Of a stretch of 49,531 nucleotides of DNA, positions 37,667 to 44,762 are shown piece after piece. How positions within the stretch are numbered: the first letter of the stretch is position 1; every line of letters starts with the position of its first letter. Source of the stretch: Pseudomonas sputi. GTDB taxonomy: Bacteria > Pseudomonadota > Gammaproteobacteria > Pseudomonadales > Pseudomonadaceae. Under the pieces are notes generated by a model. The model was not told the DNA's origin and did not search any database. It saw nothing but the letters and a program-made list of their open reading frames with translations. The translations under genes and the position numbers were made by a program. Location: the NCBI RefSeq assembly GCF_021603585.1, contig NZ_BQHI01000033.1, positions 1 to 49,531 on the forward strand, given 5' to 3'.

Positions 37667-39337
37667 TCAGCCATGAAACAACAGCAACAGCAGCACCAGA
37701 TTGCCCAGCATTGCCAGCAACGCCAACGTCCGCCAGACCTTCAGCGGCTCGCGTTCCAGCAAGGGGCGAGGGCGCACACTCAGGCTGCGGCGCTCACCTT
37801 GCTCCAGAATCAGCAACCATTGCTCGGCGGTTTCATAGCGTTGCAAAGGATCGGCTGAGACCCCGCGTTCCAGACACTGCGCCAGCCACTCCGGCAGATC
37901 CGGGCGGTAGCGACCGGCACTCACCGGCACCCCGAAACGCGGGCGCTGGAACGCTTCGATCTCGCCGTAGGGAAAATGCCCCGTGAGCAAGAAATACAGA
38001 GTCACGCCTACCGCATACAGATCCTGTTGTGCGCCGGGTGCTGCGCCCTGAAAGGCTTCCGGCGCGATGTAGCTCGGCGTTCCGGGCAAGCTTGACGGTG
38101 CGTCCTGCGACAGGCCGGGGCAATACGCCAGACCGAAATCCAGCAGGCGCAATTCGCCGTCGTCTCCCAGATGCAGGTTTTCCGGTTTGATGTCGCGGTG
38201 CAGGATCTGCCGTCGATGCAGCAGGCCGACGGCCCGCAGCAGGCGTTCGGCCAGATCCTGCCATTGAGGCAGTGGCAGCGGGCCGCTTGGTTCGAACAGC
38301 TGCGCCAGGGTGGTCCCCGAATATTCACGCATCACGTAGTACAAATGCTGACGCTGAACGGCGCCATGGACTTCAGGGAAATGCCGCCCGGCGACCCGTT
38401 TGAGAAACCATTCCTCCGCCAGCAAGGCCTGGCCGGCCTGGGTGTCGTCTGCCAGTTGTGCAGGCAAGGTCTTCAACAGCCACGCCTGGCCCTGACCATC
38501 GAGCACGCGATACAGCAACGATTGCTGACTCTGACTGATAACCTCTTGAACCCGCCAGCCTTCAAAGGCCTGACCCGGTTTCAGCGGCGGCGGAAGGGGC
38601 CATTGCTGCAGATGAATCAGCGCATCGCCGAGGCTGGCCTCGCCAACGGCATCCACTCGCACCAATAAAGCGCTGGCATTGTCCTGACTGCCGGCCAGAT
38701 GCGCGGCGTTGACCAGCGTTTGCGCGGCGCTGTGCAGGTCCGGTTGATCGCGCAGAATCCCGGCGATGGCGGTATCGCCAAGCGCGGCCCACACGCCATC
38801 GCTGAGCAGCACGAAACATTCACCGTCACGCAGTTCGCCGTCGAGAAAGTCCAGCACCAGATGCTGATCCAGCCCCAGTGCGCGCTTGAGCACATGTTGC
38901 ATGCCCGGTTGATCCCAGACGTGATCCTCGCTGATCCGCTGCAAGGTCTCGGCGTGCCAGCGATAGACCCGACAATCGCCGACGTGCGCCAGGGTAAAGC
39001 GCCGGCCGCGTAGGACCAGCGCGCTGACCGTGGTGAGCAGCGGTTGACCGCCACCGTTGGCCTGTAACCAGCGGTTTTGCGCGAGCAGCAGACGATCGAG
39101 GGCCTGGGCCACGCTCCAGGTTTCCGGGGTGGCGTAGTAGTCCAGCGCCAGCGCCTGCAAGGTCGAACGCGCGGCCAGACCACCATCGGCGCACTGGCTG
39201 ACACCGTCGGCGATGGCGAACAGGAACCCCTTGCTGGCGGCCAGCGCCGGGGCCGGGGTCACCAGGCGCACGGCGTCCTGGTTTTCCGCGCGCGGGCCGG
39301 TGGCGCTGGCTTCGGCAAAGCTCAGTTGCAGGGCCAT
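37667..39337 (-). CDS. Fused PP2C-type phosphatase and Ser/Thr protein kinase, membrane-anchored
   Basis: The 556-residue protein has an N-terminal PP2C domain (1-235) with metal-ligand motifs ENQD (Asp21), IADG (Asp44), LSDG (Asp180) and SQDN (Asp219). A Ser/Thr kinase domain follows (about 258-520) with Lys289, Glu309, HRDIKPEN (380-387), DFG (400-402) and GTPSYIAPE. The glycine-rich loop is degenerate (SQSQQS), and one C-terminal transmembrane helix (about 538-555) anchors it with both domains in the cytoplasm. It lies between nasA and nirB, 7 bp after nasA, and is probably co-transcribed with nasA. Its targets are unknown. Confidence 0.92.
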   Translation of the reverse strand: MALQLSFAEASATGPRAENQDAVRLVTPAPALAASKGFLFAIADGVSQCADGGLAARSTLQALALDYYATPETWSVAQALDRLLLAQNRWLQANGGGQPLLTTVSALVLRGRRFTLAHVGDCRVYRWHAETLQRISEDHVWDQPGMQHVLKRALGLDQHLVLDFLDGELRDGECFVLLSDGVWAALGDTAIAGILRDQPDLHSAAQTLVNAAHLAGSQDNASALLVRVDAVGEASLGDALIHLQQWPLPPPLKPGQAFEGWRVQEVISQSQQSLLYRVLDGQGQAWLLKTLPAQLADDTQAGQALLAEEWFLKRVAGRHFPEVHGAVQRQHLYYVMREYSGTTLAQLFEPSGPLPLPQWQDLAERLLRAVGLLHRRQILHRDIKPENLHLGDDGELRLLDFGLAYCPGLSQDAPSSLPGTPSYIAPEAFQGAAPGAQQDLYAVGVTLYFLLTGHFPYGEIEAFQRPRFGVPVSAGRYRPDLPEWLAQCLERGVSADPLQRYETAEQWLLILEQGERRSLSVRPRPLLEREPLKVWRTLALLAMLGNLVLLLLLFHG

Positions 39338-39344
39338 TCGGGCC

Positions 39345-40556
39345 TCAGACCCGGGCAGCGGTCACGGCCGCCGAACCCCAGGTGGTTCTCCAGCGACGTT
39401 TGACGCCATGCAAGCCAAACCACGCCAACACACCAAGGCTGGCGAACAGCCACAGCGCCAGTTGATAGCTGCCGGTGCTCTGTTTGATCGCGCCCATGCC
39501 CGCCGCCAGGGCAAAACCACCGATGCCGCCGGCCATGCCGATCAGCCCGGTCATCACGCCTATTTCGCGTCGAAAGCGCTGCGGCACCAGTTGGAACACC
39601 GCGCCGTTGCCCGCGCCGAGACCGAGCATGGTGCAGACGAACAGGGCCAGCGCCGCGTAGGAACTCGGCAGGTTGAAGCCGACTGCCGCGATGCAGACCG
39701 CCGCCACCGTGTACATCGCCAACAGTGTGCGAATACCACCGAAACGGTCAGCCAGCGCACCACCGAGGGGACGCATCAGGCTGCCACCGAACACGCAGGC
39801 CGCGGTGTAATAACCGGCGGTCACCGGGTTCAAGCCGTATTGATCGTTGAAGTAGCCGGGCAGGGCGCTGGCCAGACCGATGAAGCCGCCGAAGGTGACG
39901 CTGTAGAAAAACATGAACCACCAGCTGTCTCGGTCGCCCAGGGCCTTGAAGTAGTCGGCCATGGATTTGGCTTTTGGTCGCTCCGGTGCGTTTTTCGCCA
40001 GCCAGGCAAACAGCACCAGGGTCAGGATCAGCGGGATCAGGGCGAAACCGAACACATTGCTCCAGCCAAACGCCGCCGCCAGTACCGGGGCGATCAGCGC
40101 TGCAAACACGGTCCCGGAGTTGCCGGCCCCGGCGATGCCCATCGCCTTGCCCTGATGCTCCGGCGGATACCATTGCGAGGCCAGCGGCAGGGCCACGGCG
40201 AATGAGGCGCCGGCCATGCCGAGGAACAGACCGAGCAGCAAGGCCTGTTCGTAACTGTGGATGCCGAGTTTCCAGGCACCGAACAACGCGCAGATCACGA
40301 TGACCTGGCCGATCAGCCCGGCGGTTTTCGGCGACAGGCGATCGGCGAGCATGCCCATCGCAAAACGCAGCACCGCGCCGGCCAGAATCGGCGTGGCCAC
40401 CACCAGGCCACGCTGTTGGGTGGTCAGGTGCAAGTCACCGGCAATCTGCACCGCCAGCGGGCCGAGCAGGTACCAGACCATGAAGCTCAGATCGAAATAC
40501 AGGAAGGCCGCAAACAGGGTCGGGGTGTGGCCGGATTTCCAGAAGCTTTTATTCAT
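39345..40556 (-). CDS. nasA: MFS nitrate/nitrite transporter
   Basis: The 403-residue NarK/NasA-type transporter has about 12 hydrophobic helices and the nitrate signature motifs GMAGASFAVALPLASQWYP (helix 5 region) and GAGNGAVFQLVPQRF (helix 11 region). It starts MNKSFWKSGHTPTLFAAFL at 40556. It takes up nitrate for assimilation. An attenuator leader lies upstream, and the kinase gene follows after 7 bp. Confidence 0.95.
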   Translation of the reverse strand: MNKSFWKSGHTPTLFAAFLYFDLSFMVWYLLGPLAVQIAGDLHLTTQQRGLVVATPILAGAVLRFAMGMLADRLSPKTAGLIGQVIVICALFGAWKLGIHSYEQALLLGLFLGMAGASFAVALPLASQWYPPEHQGKAMGIAGAGNSGTVFAALIAPVLAAAFGWSNVFGFALIPLILTLVLFAWLAKNAPERPKAKSMADYFKALGDRDSWWFMFFYSVTFGGFIGLASALPGYFNDQYGLNPVTAGYYTAACVFGGSLMRPLGGALADRFGGIRTLLAMYTVAAVCIAAVGFNLPSSYAALALFVCTMLGLGAGNGAVFQLVPQRFRREIGVMTGLIGMAGGIGGFALAAGMGAIKQSTGSYQLALWLFASLGVLAWFGLHGVKRRWRTTWGSAAVTAARV

Positions 40557-40631
40557 CGCGCACCTCAGCTGTAGAGAATCTCGAGAAGGAATCAGAACCG
40601 CACAGTGGGGCGCCGCCACGGCCGCTCCACC

Positions 40632-40742
40632 GGCCCCGGGCTGTGGGGCCAAAACGCAAAAACGCCGCTACCCGGATCGCCGAAAGGGGCGAAGAAGGTG
40701 AGCGACGTCTTTGTCGTAGGTGGGGCAACCGCCGTTGGTTAC
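40632..40742 (-). promoter_or_regulatory. nasA leader: tandem hexaloop ANTAR-target hairpins with downstream terminator-like stems
   Basis: In transcript sense, P1 is GTAACC-AACGGC-GGTTGC (plus 40742-40725) and P2 is CGAC-AAAGAC-GTCG (plus 40716-40703). Both are six-base loops with A first and G fourth. Downstream, TCGCC-CCTTTC-GGCGA (40792 sense equivalent at plus 40677-40692) and GCGGCG ending in TTTTT (plus 40658-40669) could terminate, but this stem is less regular than at nirB. A further GGCCCC/GGGGCC stem lies at plus 40632-40650. Confidence 0.75.
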
Positions 40743-40757
40743 CTGTAGGGATTACAT

Positions 40758-40773
40758 AGCGAGATTTGTGCCA
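40758..40773 (-). promoter_or_regulatory. Sigma-54 promoter of nasA
   Basis: The minus strand reads TGGCAC-AAATC-TCGCT, with GG and GC 10 bp apart. The expected start site (about 40747) is just ahead of leader hairpin P1. Confidence 0.75.
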
Positions 40774-40787
40774 GATCGATGTGGCTG

Positions 40788-40812
40788 CATTCCCACGCGG
40801 AGCGTGGGAACG
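40788..40812. repeat. REP-like palindrome, copy 3 (nasT/nasA junction)
   Basis: ATTCCCACGC-GGA-GCGTGGGAA is the same family as the palindrome at 8670. It lies 20 bp beyond the nasT stop and 15 bp from the nasA -24 element. Confidence 0.8.
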
Positions 40813-40831
40813 ATTAAGGCAGGGCAGGGCT

Positions 40832-41407
40832 TCAGCCAAGCAGCTCGCTCATGGCGATGATCTGCTCCGCGACCTGGATCAGTTTCTGCTGGCGGCTCAT
40901 GGCCTGGCGGCGCATCAGGGTATAGGCCTCTTCTTCGTTACAGTCCTTCATTTTCATCAACAGCCCCTTGGCCAGCTCGATGCGCTTGCGCTCGGCCAGT
41001 TGCTGGTCGCGGGCCTGAAGCTGGGCGCGCAGGGCCTGATCGCTCTCGAAGCGGGCCATGGCCACGTCGAGAATCGGCTGCAGGCGTTGTGCGTGAATGC
41101 CCTCGACGATGTAGGCACTGACCCCGGACTTGATCGCCTGACGCATCACGCCGGGGTCGTGCTCGTCGGTGAACATCACGATCGGTCGGGGCTGGTCGCG
41201 GCTGACCAATACCACTTGCTCCATCACATCGCGGCTCGGTGACTCGGTATCGATCAGAATCACGTCCGGACGCACCGTTTCGACGCGCGCCGGCAGGTCG
41301 ATGGTCAGGCCCGACTCGTCGATCACTTCGAAACCGGCCTCGGTCAACGCAGCTTTCAGGCGCCCGACTTTTTTCGCGGTGTCGTTGATCAGCAGAATGC
41401 GCAGCAT
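40832..41407 (-). CDS. nasT: NasT, REC-ANTAR transcription antiterminator
   Basis: The 191-residue protein has an N-terminal receiver domain (1-118; Asp53 in [10 protein letters not shown], although the usual acidic pair is reduced to NDT) and a C-terminal ANTAR RNA-binding domain (about 128-185; [20 protein letters not shown] and [10 protein letters not shown]). ANTAR dimers bind paired hexaloop hairpins and stop terminator formation. In nitrate-assimilating bacteria NasS holds NasT inactive until nitrate or nitrite binds NasS. Three matching leaders are encoded in this locus. It follows nasS by 15 bp. Confidence 0.95.
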   Translation of the reverse strand: MLRILLINDTAKKVGRLKAALTEAGFEVIDESGLTIDLPARVETVRPDVILIDTESPSRDVMEQVVLVSRDQPRPIVMFTDEHDPGVMRQAIKSGVSAYIVEGIHAQRLQPILDVAMARFESDQALRAQLQARDQQLAERKRIELAKGLLMKMKDCNEEEAYTLMRRQAMSRQQKLIQVAEQIIAMSELLG

Positions 41408-41422
41408 GTTCGCGGTCTCCTG

Positions 41423-42634
41423 TCAGCGGTGGGCAAGAAGGGGGGCGCTGTCGCTCAGCGCGTGGAGCTTGAAGCTTCGGGCATAGGCGGCCGGATCGCT
41501 GCCGTCCCAGATTTTGCCGTCGATCAACTGACTGCTGCGCATGTCCTCGGTGCTCACGGACACGCCCATGGCGCTGGCGGCGTCGCGGTACAGCGCCAGT
41601 TGTTGCACCTGCCGGGCGACGGCGAGGTAGTCCGGGTCATCGCGCAGCAAGCCCCAGCGGCGGAACTGGGTCATGAACCACATGCCATCCGACAGATACG
41701 GCAGATTCACCGCGCCATCGCCGTGGAAGCGCAGGGCGTGCGGGTCTCGCCAGCGATTGCCGAGGCCATCGTCGTAGTCGCCGAGAAAGCGCGGTTCGAT
41801 GCAGCACACCGGGGCGTCGAGGTATTCCGCGGCGCTCAACAATTGCGCGGTGCTGCGGCGGTTTTCCGGGCTCTCTTCGATGAAACGGCTGGCCTCGAGG
41901 ATTGCCATCACCAACGCTCGGGCTGTGTTGGGGTATTGCTCGACAAAGGCGCGGGTACAGCCGAGGACTTTTTCCGGGTGATCGGGCCAGATGGTCTGGC
42001 TGGTGGCCAGGGTGAAACCGAGATTCTGCTGCACGGCGCTGGCCGCCCACGGTTCGCCGACGCAGAGGCCATCGATGCGACCGGCCTGAAGGTGCGCGAC
42101 CATTTGCGGCGGCGGCACCACGACGCTGTCGACATCCTGCAACGGATGAATGCCCTGGCTCGCCAGCCAGTAATACAACCACATGGCATGGGTGCCGGTG
42201 GGGAAGGTCTGGGCGAAGGTGAGTTTTGCGCGGGTTTGGTGCACATGGTGGTGCAGCGCTTCAGGACCGGTCACGCCCAGGCCCTGCAAACCGTGGGACA
42301 GGTTGAGGCTCTGGCCGTTCTGGTTCAGGCCCATGAGCACCGCCATGTCGGTCGGCGCGACACCGCCGATGCCCAGATGCACCGCGTAGATCAGGCCGTA
42401 GAGACTGTGGGCGGCATCGAGTTCGCCGCTGACCAGGTTGTCCCGCAGGTTGGCCCAGGAACTCTGGCGCTTGAGATTGAGGGTCAGGCCGTAAGGCTGG
42501 GCAAAGCCCTGGGTGGCCGCGACCACCAGCGAGGCGCAGTCGCTCAGCGCCATGAAACCCAGGTTGATCGCGCTTTTTTCCGGGGCATCGCTGCCGTTGA
42601 CCCAGGCCAGCGGCCCGGCGGAGGTTCGAGTCAT
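41423..42634 (-). CDS. nasS: NasS, nitrate/nitrite-sensing NrtA-like protein
   Basis: The 403-residue protein is related to the nitrate-binding subunits NrtA/CmpA but has no signal peptide, which fits a cytoplasmic sensor. Recognisable blocks include [17 protein letters not shown] near residue 25, [21 protein letters not shown] and the FLGDYDDG segment. It binds nitrate or nitrite and controls NasT. The start at 42634 ([11 protein letters not shown]) lies after the terminator of its own leader; the frame is open into the leader, but those codons overlap the RNA structures. Confidence 0.93.
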   Translation of the reverse strand: MTRTSAGPLAWVNGSDAPEKSAINLGFMALSDCASLVVAATQGFAQPYGLTLNLKRQSSWANLRDNLVSGELDAAHSLYGLIYAVHLGIGGVAPTDMAVLMGLNQNGQSLNLSHGLQGLGVTGPEALHHHVHQTRAKLTFAQTFPTGTHAMWLYYWLASQGIHPLQDVDSVVVPPPQMVAHLQAGRIDGLCVGEPWAASAVQQNLGFTLATSQTIWPDHPEKVLGCTRAFVEQYPNTARALVMAILEASRFIEESPENRRSTAQLLSAAEYLDAPVCCIEPRFLGDYDDGLGNRWRDPHALRFHGDGAVNLPYLSDGMWFMTQFRRWGLLRDDPDYLAVARQVQQLALYRDAASAMGVSVSTEDMRSSQLIDGKIWDGSDPAAYARSFKLHALSDSAPLLAHR

Positions 42635-42647
42635 GAAAGCCACCCTC

Positions 42648-42731
42648 AAAAAAAACGTCGTCCCAGGCTTTGCCCGCGCAAAACCGAGAGACGACGCCAT
42701 TGTCCTTGCCTGCACGCCGCCATTGGCCTGC
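42648..42731 (-). promoter_or_regulatory. nasST leader: tandem hexaloop hairpins and strong terminator
   Basis: In transcript sense, P1 is GCAGGCC-AATGGC-GGCGTGC (plus 42731-42712, one G-G mismatch) and P2 is AGGAC-AATGGC-GTCGT (plus 42706-42691, one G-G mismatch). Both loops are AATGGC, with A first and G fourth. The terminator pairs CGTCGTC with GACGACG (plus 42690-42696 and 42656-42662) and ends in eight Ts (42648-42655). The 3' arm of P2 overlaps the 5' arm of the terminator, so the two cannot form together. This gives NasT a direct way to control its own operon. Confidence 0.72.
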
Positions 42732-42750
42732 GGGCTGATGCCGAGGAAGG

Positions 42751-42766
42751 TGCAAGGCATATGCCA
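42751..42766 (-). promoter_or_regulatory. Sigma-54 promoter of nasST
   Basis: The minus strand reads TGGCAT-ATGCC-TTGCA, with GG and GC 10 bp apart, very near the -24/-12 consensus. The expected start near 42740 is 9 bp before leader hairpin P1. Confidence 0.8.
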
Positions 42767-42814
42767 TGCGCACCGATTTACCCGTGCGCCTCGCGCGGCG
42801 GGACGATGCCCGGC

Positions 42815-42820
42815 TATAAT
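42815..42820 (+). promoter_or_regulatory. Possible -10 box of pyrD
   Basis: A perfect TATAAT lies 37 bp before the pyrD ATG. No convincing -35 box is seen at the right distance. Confidence 0.35.
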
Positions 42821-42856
42821 CGCCGCCTCTTTTCGCCGCCCGAGTCATTGCCGCCC

Positions 42857-43876
42857 ATGTACACCCTGGCCCGTCAGCTGTTGTTCAAACTTTCCCCGGA
42901 AACCTCCCACGATCTGTCGCTGGATCTGATCGGCGCGGGCGGGCGTTTGGGCCTCAATGGCTTGCTGTGCAAGGCGCCGGCGTCGTTGCCGGTAAACGTC
43001 ATGGGCCTGCAGTTCCCGAACCCTGTCGGTCTGGCAGCCGGTCTGGACAAGAACGGCGCGGCCATCGACGGCTTCGCCCAACTGGGTTTCGGTTTTGTCG
43101 AAATCGGCACCGTGACCCCGCGCCCGCAGCCGGGCAACCCGAAACCACGGATTTTCCGTCTGCCGGAAGCCGAGGCGATCATCAACCGCATGGGGTTCAA
43201 CAACCTCGGTGTGGATAACCTGCTGGCGCGGGTGGCGGCGGCCAAATACAAAGGCGTGCTGGGGATCAACATCGGCAAGAACTTCGACACCCCGGTCGAG
43301 CGCGCAGTGGACGACTACCTGATCTGCCTGGACAAGGTCTACGCCCACGCCAGTTACGTCACGGTCAACGTCAGCTCGCCGAACACCCCGGGCCTGCGCA
43401 GCCTGCAATTCGGTGATTCGCTCAAGCAATTGCTGGCGGACCTGGCCACGCGCCGCGCCGAGCTGGCCCTGCGCCACGGCAAACATGTACCGCTGGCGAT
43501 CAAGATCGCGCCGGACATGACCGACGAAGAAACCGCGCAAGTCGCCCAAGCACTGATCGAAACCGGGATGGACGCGGTGATCGCCACCAACACCACCCTC
43601 AGCCGCGTGGGCGTCGAAGGCATGGAACACGGTGACGAGGCGGGCGGTCTGTCCGGTGCGCCGGTGCGCGAGAAGAGCACCCACACTGTGAAAGTGCTGG
43701 CGTCCGAGTTGGGCGGCAAACTGCCGATCATCGCGGCGGGCGGCATCACCGAGGGCAAGCATGCGGCGGAGAAGATCGCTGCCGGCGCGAGTCTGGTGCA
43801 GATCTATTCCGGCTTCATCTACAAGGGCCCGGCGCTGATCCGCGAATCGGTCGACGCCATCGCCGCCAAGCGCTGA
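42857..43876 (+). CDS. pyrD: Dihydroorotate dehydrogenase (quinone), class 2
   Basis: The 339-residue FMN enzyme oxidises dihydroorotate to orotate in pyrimidine synthesis. It has the class 2 N-terminal helices ([20 protein letters not shown]) that dock on the inner membrane, [18 protein letters not shown], the catalytic-loop serine region [11 protein letters not shown], and FMN-binding TNTTL and AAGGI blocks. The ATG at 42857 gives the family length; the ribosome site is weak. A very long open frame continues upstream over nasS but is not coding. Confidence 0.96.
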   Translation: MYTLARQLLFKLSPETSHDLSLDLIGAGGRLGLNGLLCKAPASLPVNVMGLQFPNPVGLAAGLDKNGAAIDGFAQLGFGFVEIGTVTPRPQPGNPKPRIFRLPEAEAIINRMGFNNLGVDNLLARVAAAKYKGVLGINIGKNFDTPVERAVDDYLICLDKVYAHASYVTVNVSSPNTPGLRSLQFGDSLKQLLADLATRRAELALRHGKHVPLAIKIAPDMTDEETAQVAQALIETGMDAVIATNTTLSRVGVEGMEHGDEAGGLSGAPVREKSTHTVKVLASELGGKLPIIAAGGITEGKHAAEKIAAGASLVQIYSGFIYKGPALIRESVDAIAAKR

Positions 43877-43901
43877 TTGGCCGACATAAAAAGTCAGGCA
43901 T

Positions 43902-43926
43902 AAAAAAGGGCTCCTCGAAGGAGCCC
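43902..43926 (-). terminator. Terminator of rmf
   Basis: GGGCTCC and GGAGCCC enclose a five-base loop. On the minus strand it is followed by six Ts. It lies about 90 nt after the rmf stop and also close to the pyrD stop. Confidence 0.85.
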
Positions 43927-44015
43927 CTGGGCCGTAGCCCGCCGTCCGGGAAGGACGTGCATGGTGATCAGGTGGTTATGAAATCAGTTTGTCGTGTCGC
44001 AATAAGTGCCCTGTG

Positions 44016-44231
44016 TCAGCCGACGGCGTGAAGTTCGTTGAGTCTGTGGATTCCCGCAGTGCCGGTCATACCGTCCCAGTTGTCGCCGCGTCCTTCTCGC
44101 CAGCCGTTGATCCAGGCTTGACGTACCGACGGTAGAGTAAATGGGCAAAGCTCACGGGATTTGCCACCAACGCCATATTGATATCCGCGCAAAAATGCTC
44201 TTTCCAACGGATCACGCTTAAGTCTTCTCAT
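44016..44231 (-). CDS. rmf: Ribosome modulation factor
   Basis: The 71-residue basic protein begins MRRLKRDPLERAFLRGYQYG and contains GWREGRGDNWDG, the typical RMF sequence. It binds ribosomes in stationary phase and promotes formation of inactive dimers. It has an unusually structured 5' leader (44271-44361) and a 3' untranslated region of about 90 nt before its terminator. GAGG lies about 10 nt before the ATG. Confidence 0.95.
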   Translation of the reverse strand: MRRLKRDPLERAFLRGYQYGVGGKSRELCPFTLPSVRQAWINGWREGRGDNWDGMTGTAGIHRLNELHAVG

Positions 44232-44270
44232 AGGGTGTTTCCCTCACTTGTTGACTGTTTTTGTCGCGTC

Positions 44271-44361
44271 GACCTCAATTGAGGTCTGGCAGAAATACTC
44301 TGCCGTTGGCGGCTCGCTGCCGGCGTGGCGAGCCAAGGTGTTGACGCCGTTGCGACGTCAA
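44271..44361 (-). promoter_or_regulatory. Structured rmf 5' leader (candidate Pseudomonas rmf RNA motif)
   Basis: Four hairpins follow one another: the palindrome GACCTCAATTGAGGTC (44271-44286), GGCAGA/TCTGCC (44288-44304), GGCTCGC/GCGAGCC (44311-44334), and TTGACG/CGTCAA (44341-44361). Position and structure fit the rmf RNA motif described by comparative genomics upstream of rmf in Pseudomonas. I cannot verify the match to the published covariance model. Confidence 0.6.
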
Positions 44362-44709
44362 CCTGTGTCCAGTTCTAACCAATGAGTCACATCGATGGAA
44401 TGACCGTTTTGTCATAAGGACGTAACGAAAAAGATGCTATGGCCATAAGTAACCGCGTATTTGTCCTGCGTCTGTTGGCCAAACCCCGGTATGATCGGCT
44501 CCGCGCTGGATGATGAGGTTAATCCTTTAGTGAGAATGACCCACGTTTACGCTGGGGTACTATTCGACGAAGGGTTGCTTTGAATCATTTTGTTGCTTCA
44601 ACTTTTTTATCTGTCCCGGCATCTAAGCTCTTTTAACCCGAGCAGCGGGGGATGGAACGGCACACCTTCGTGCCACGCGGGCGCTCTTTTAGAAAAGCGC
44701 CTGATTGAA

Positions 44710-44736
44710 AACCGGATCGGCAATGCGTTGCCGGTT
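44710..44736 (+). promoter_or_regulatory. Leader hairpin before rlmL
   Basis: CGGCAA-TGCG-TTGCCG (44718-44733) competes with AACCGG/CCGGTT (44710-44715 and 44731-44736). It lies 27 bp before the rlmL ATG. Confidence 0.4.
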
Positions 44737-44762
44737 CATCAGCCAAAGGCTCTGGAAAAACC

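Larger units (their letters stand above)
44232..44762. other. 531-bp gene-free stretch between rmf and rlmL
   Basis: It holds the rmf leader and promoter on the minus strand and the rlmL leader on the plus strand. TATGAT at 44490-44495 is a possible plus-strand -10 box without a clear -35. I see no credible protein or RNA gene beyond these elements. Confidence 0.55.

Noticed and set aside
42767-42800. GCGCAC...GTGCGC inverted repeat considered as an NtrC site for nasST
   Set aside because: Half-site spacing (10 bp between GCAC and GTGC) does not fit the NtrC consensus spacing of 7.
41429-42856. Possible N-terminal extension of PyrD over nasS
   Set aside because: PyrD family proteins start at MYTLARQLL; the upstream part is antisense to nasS.
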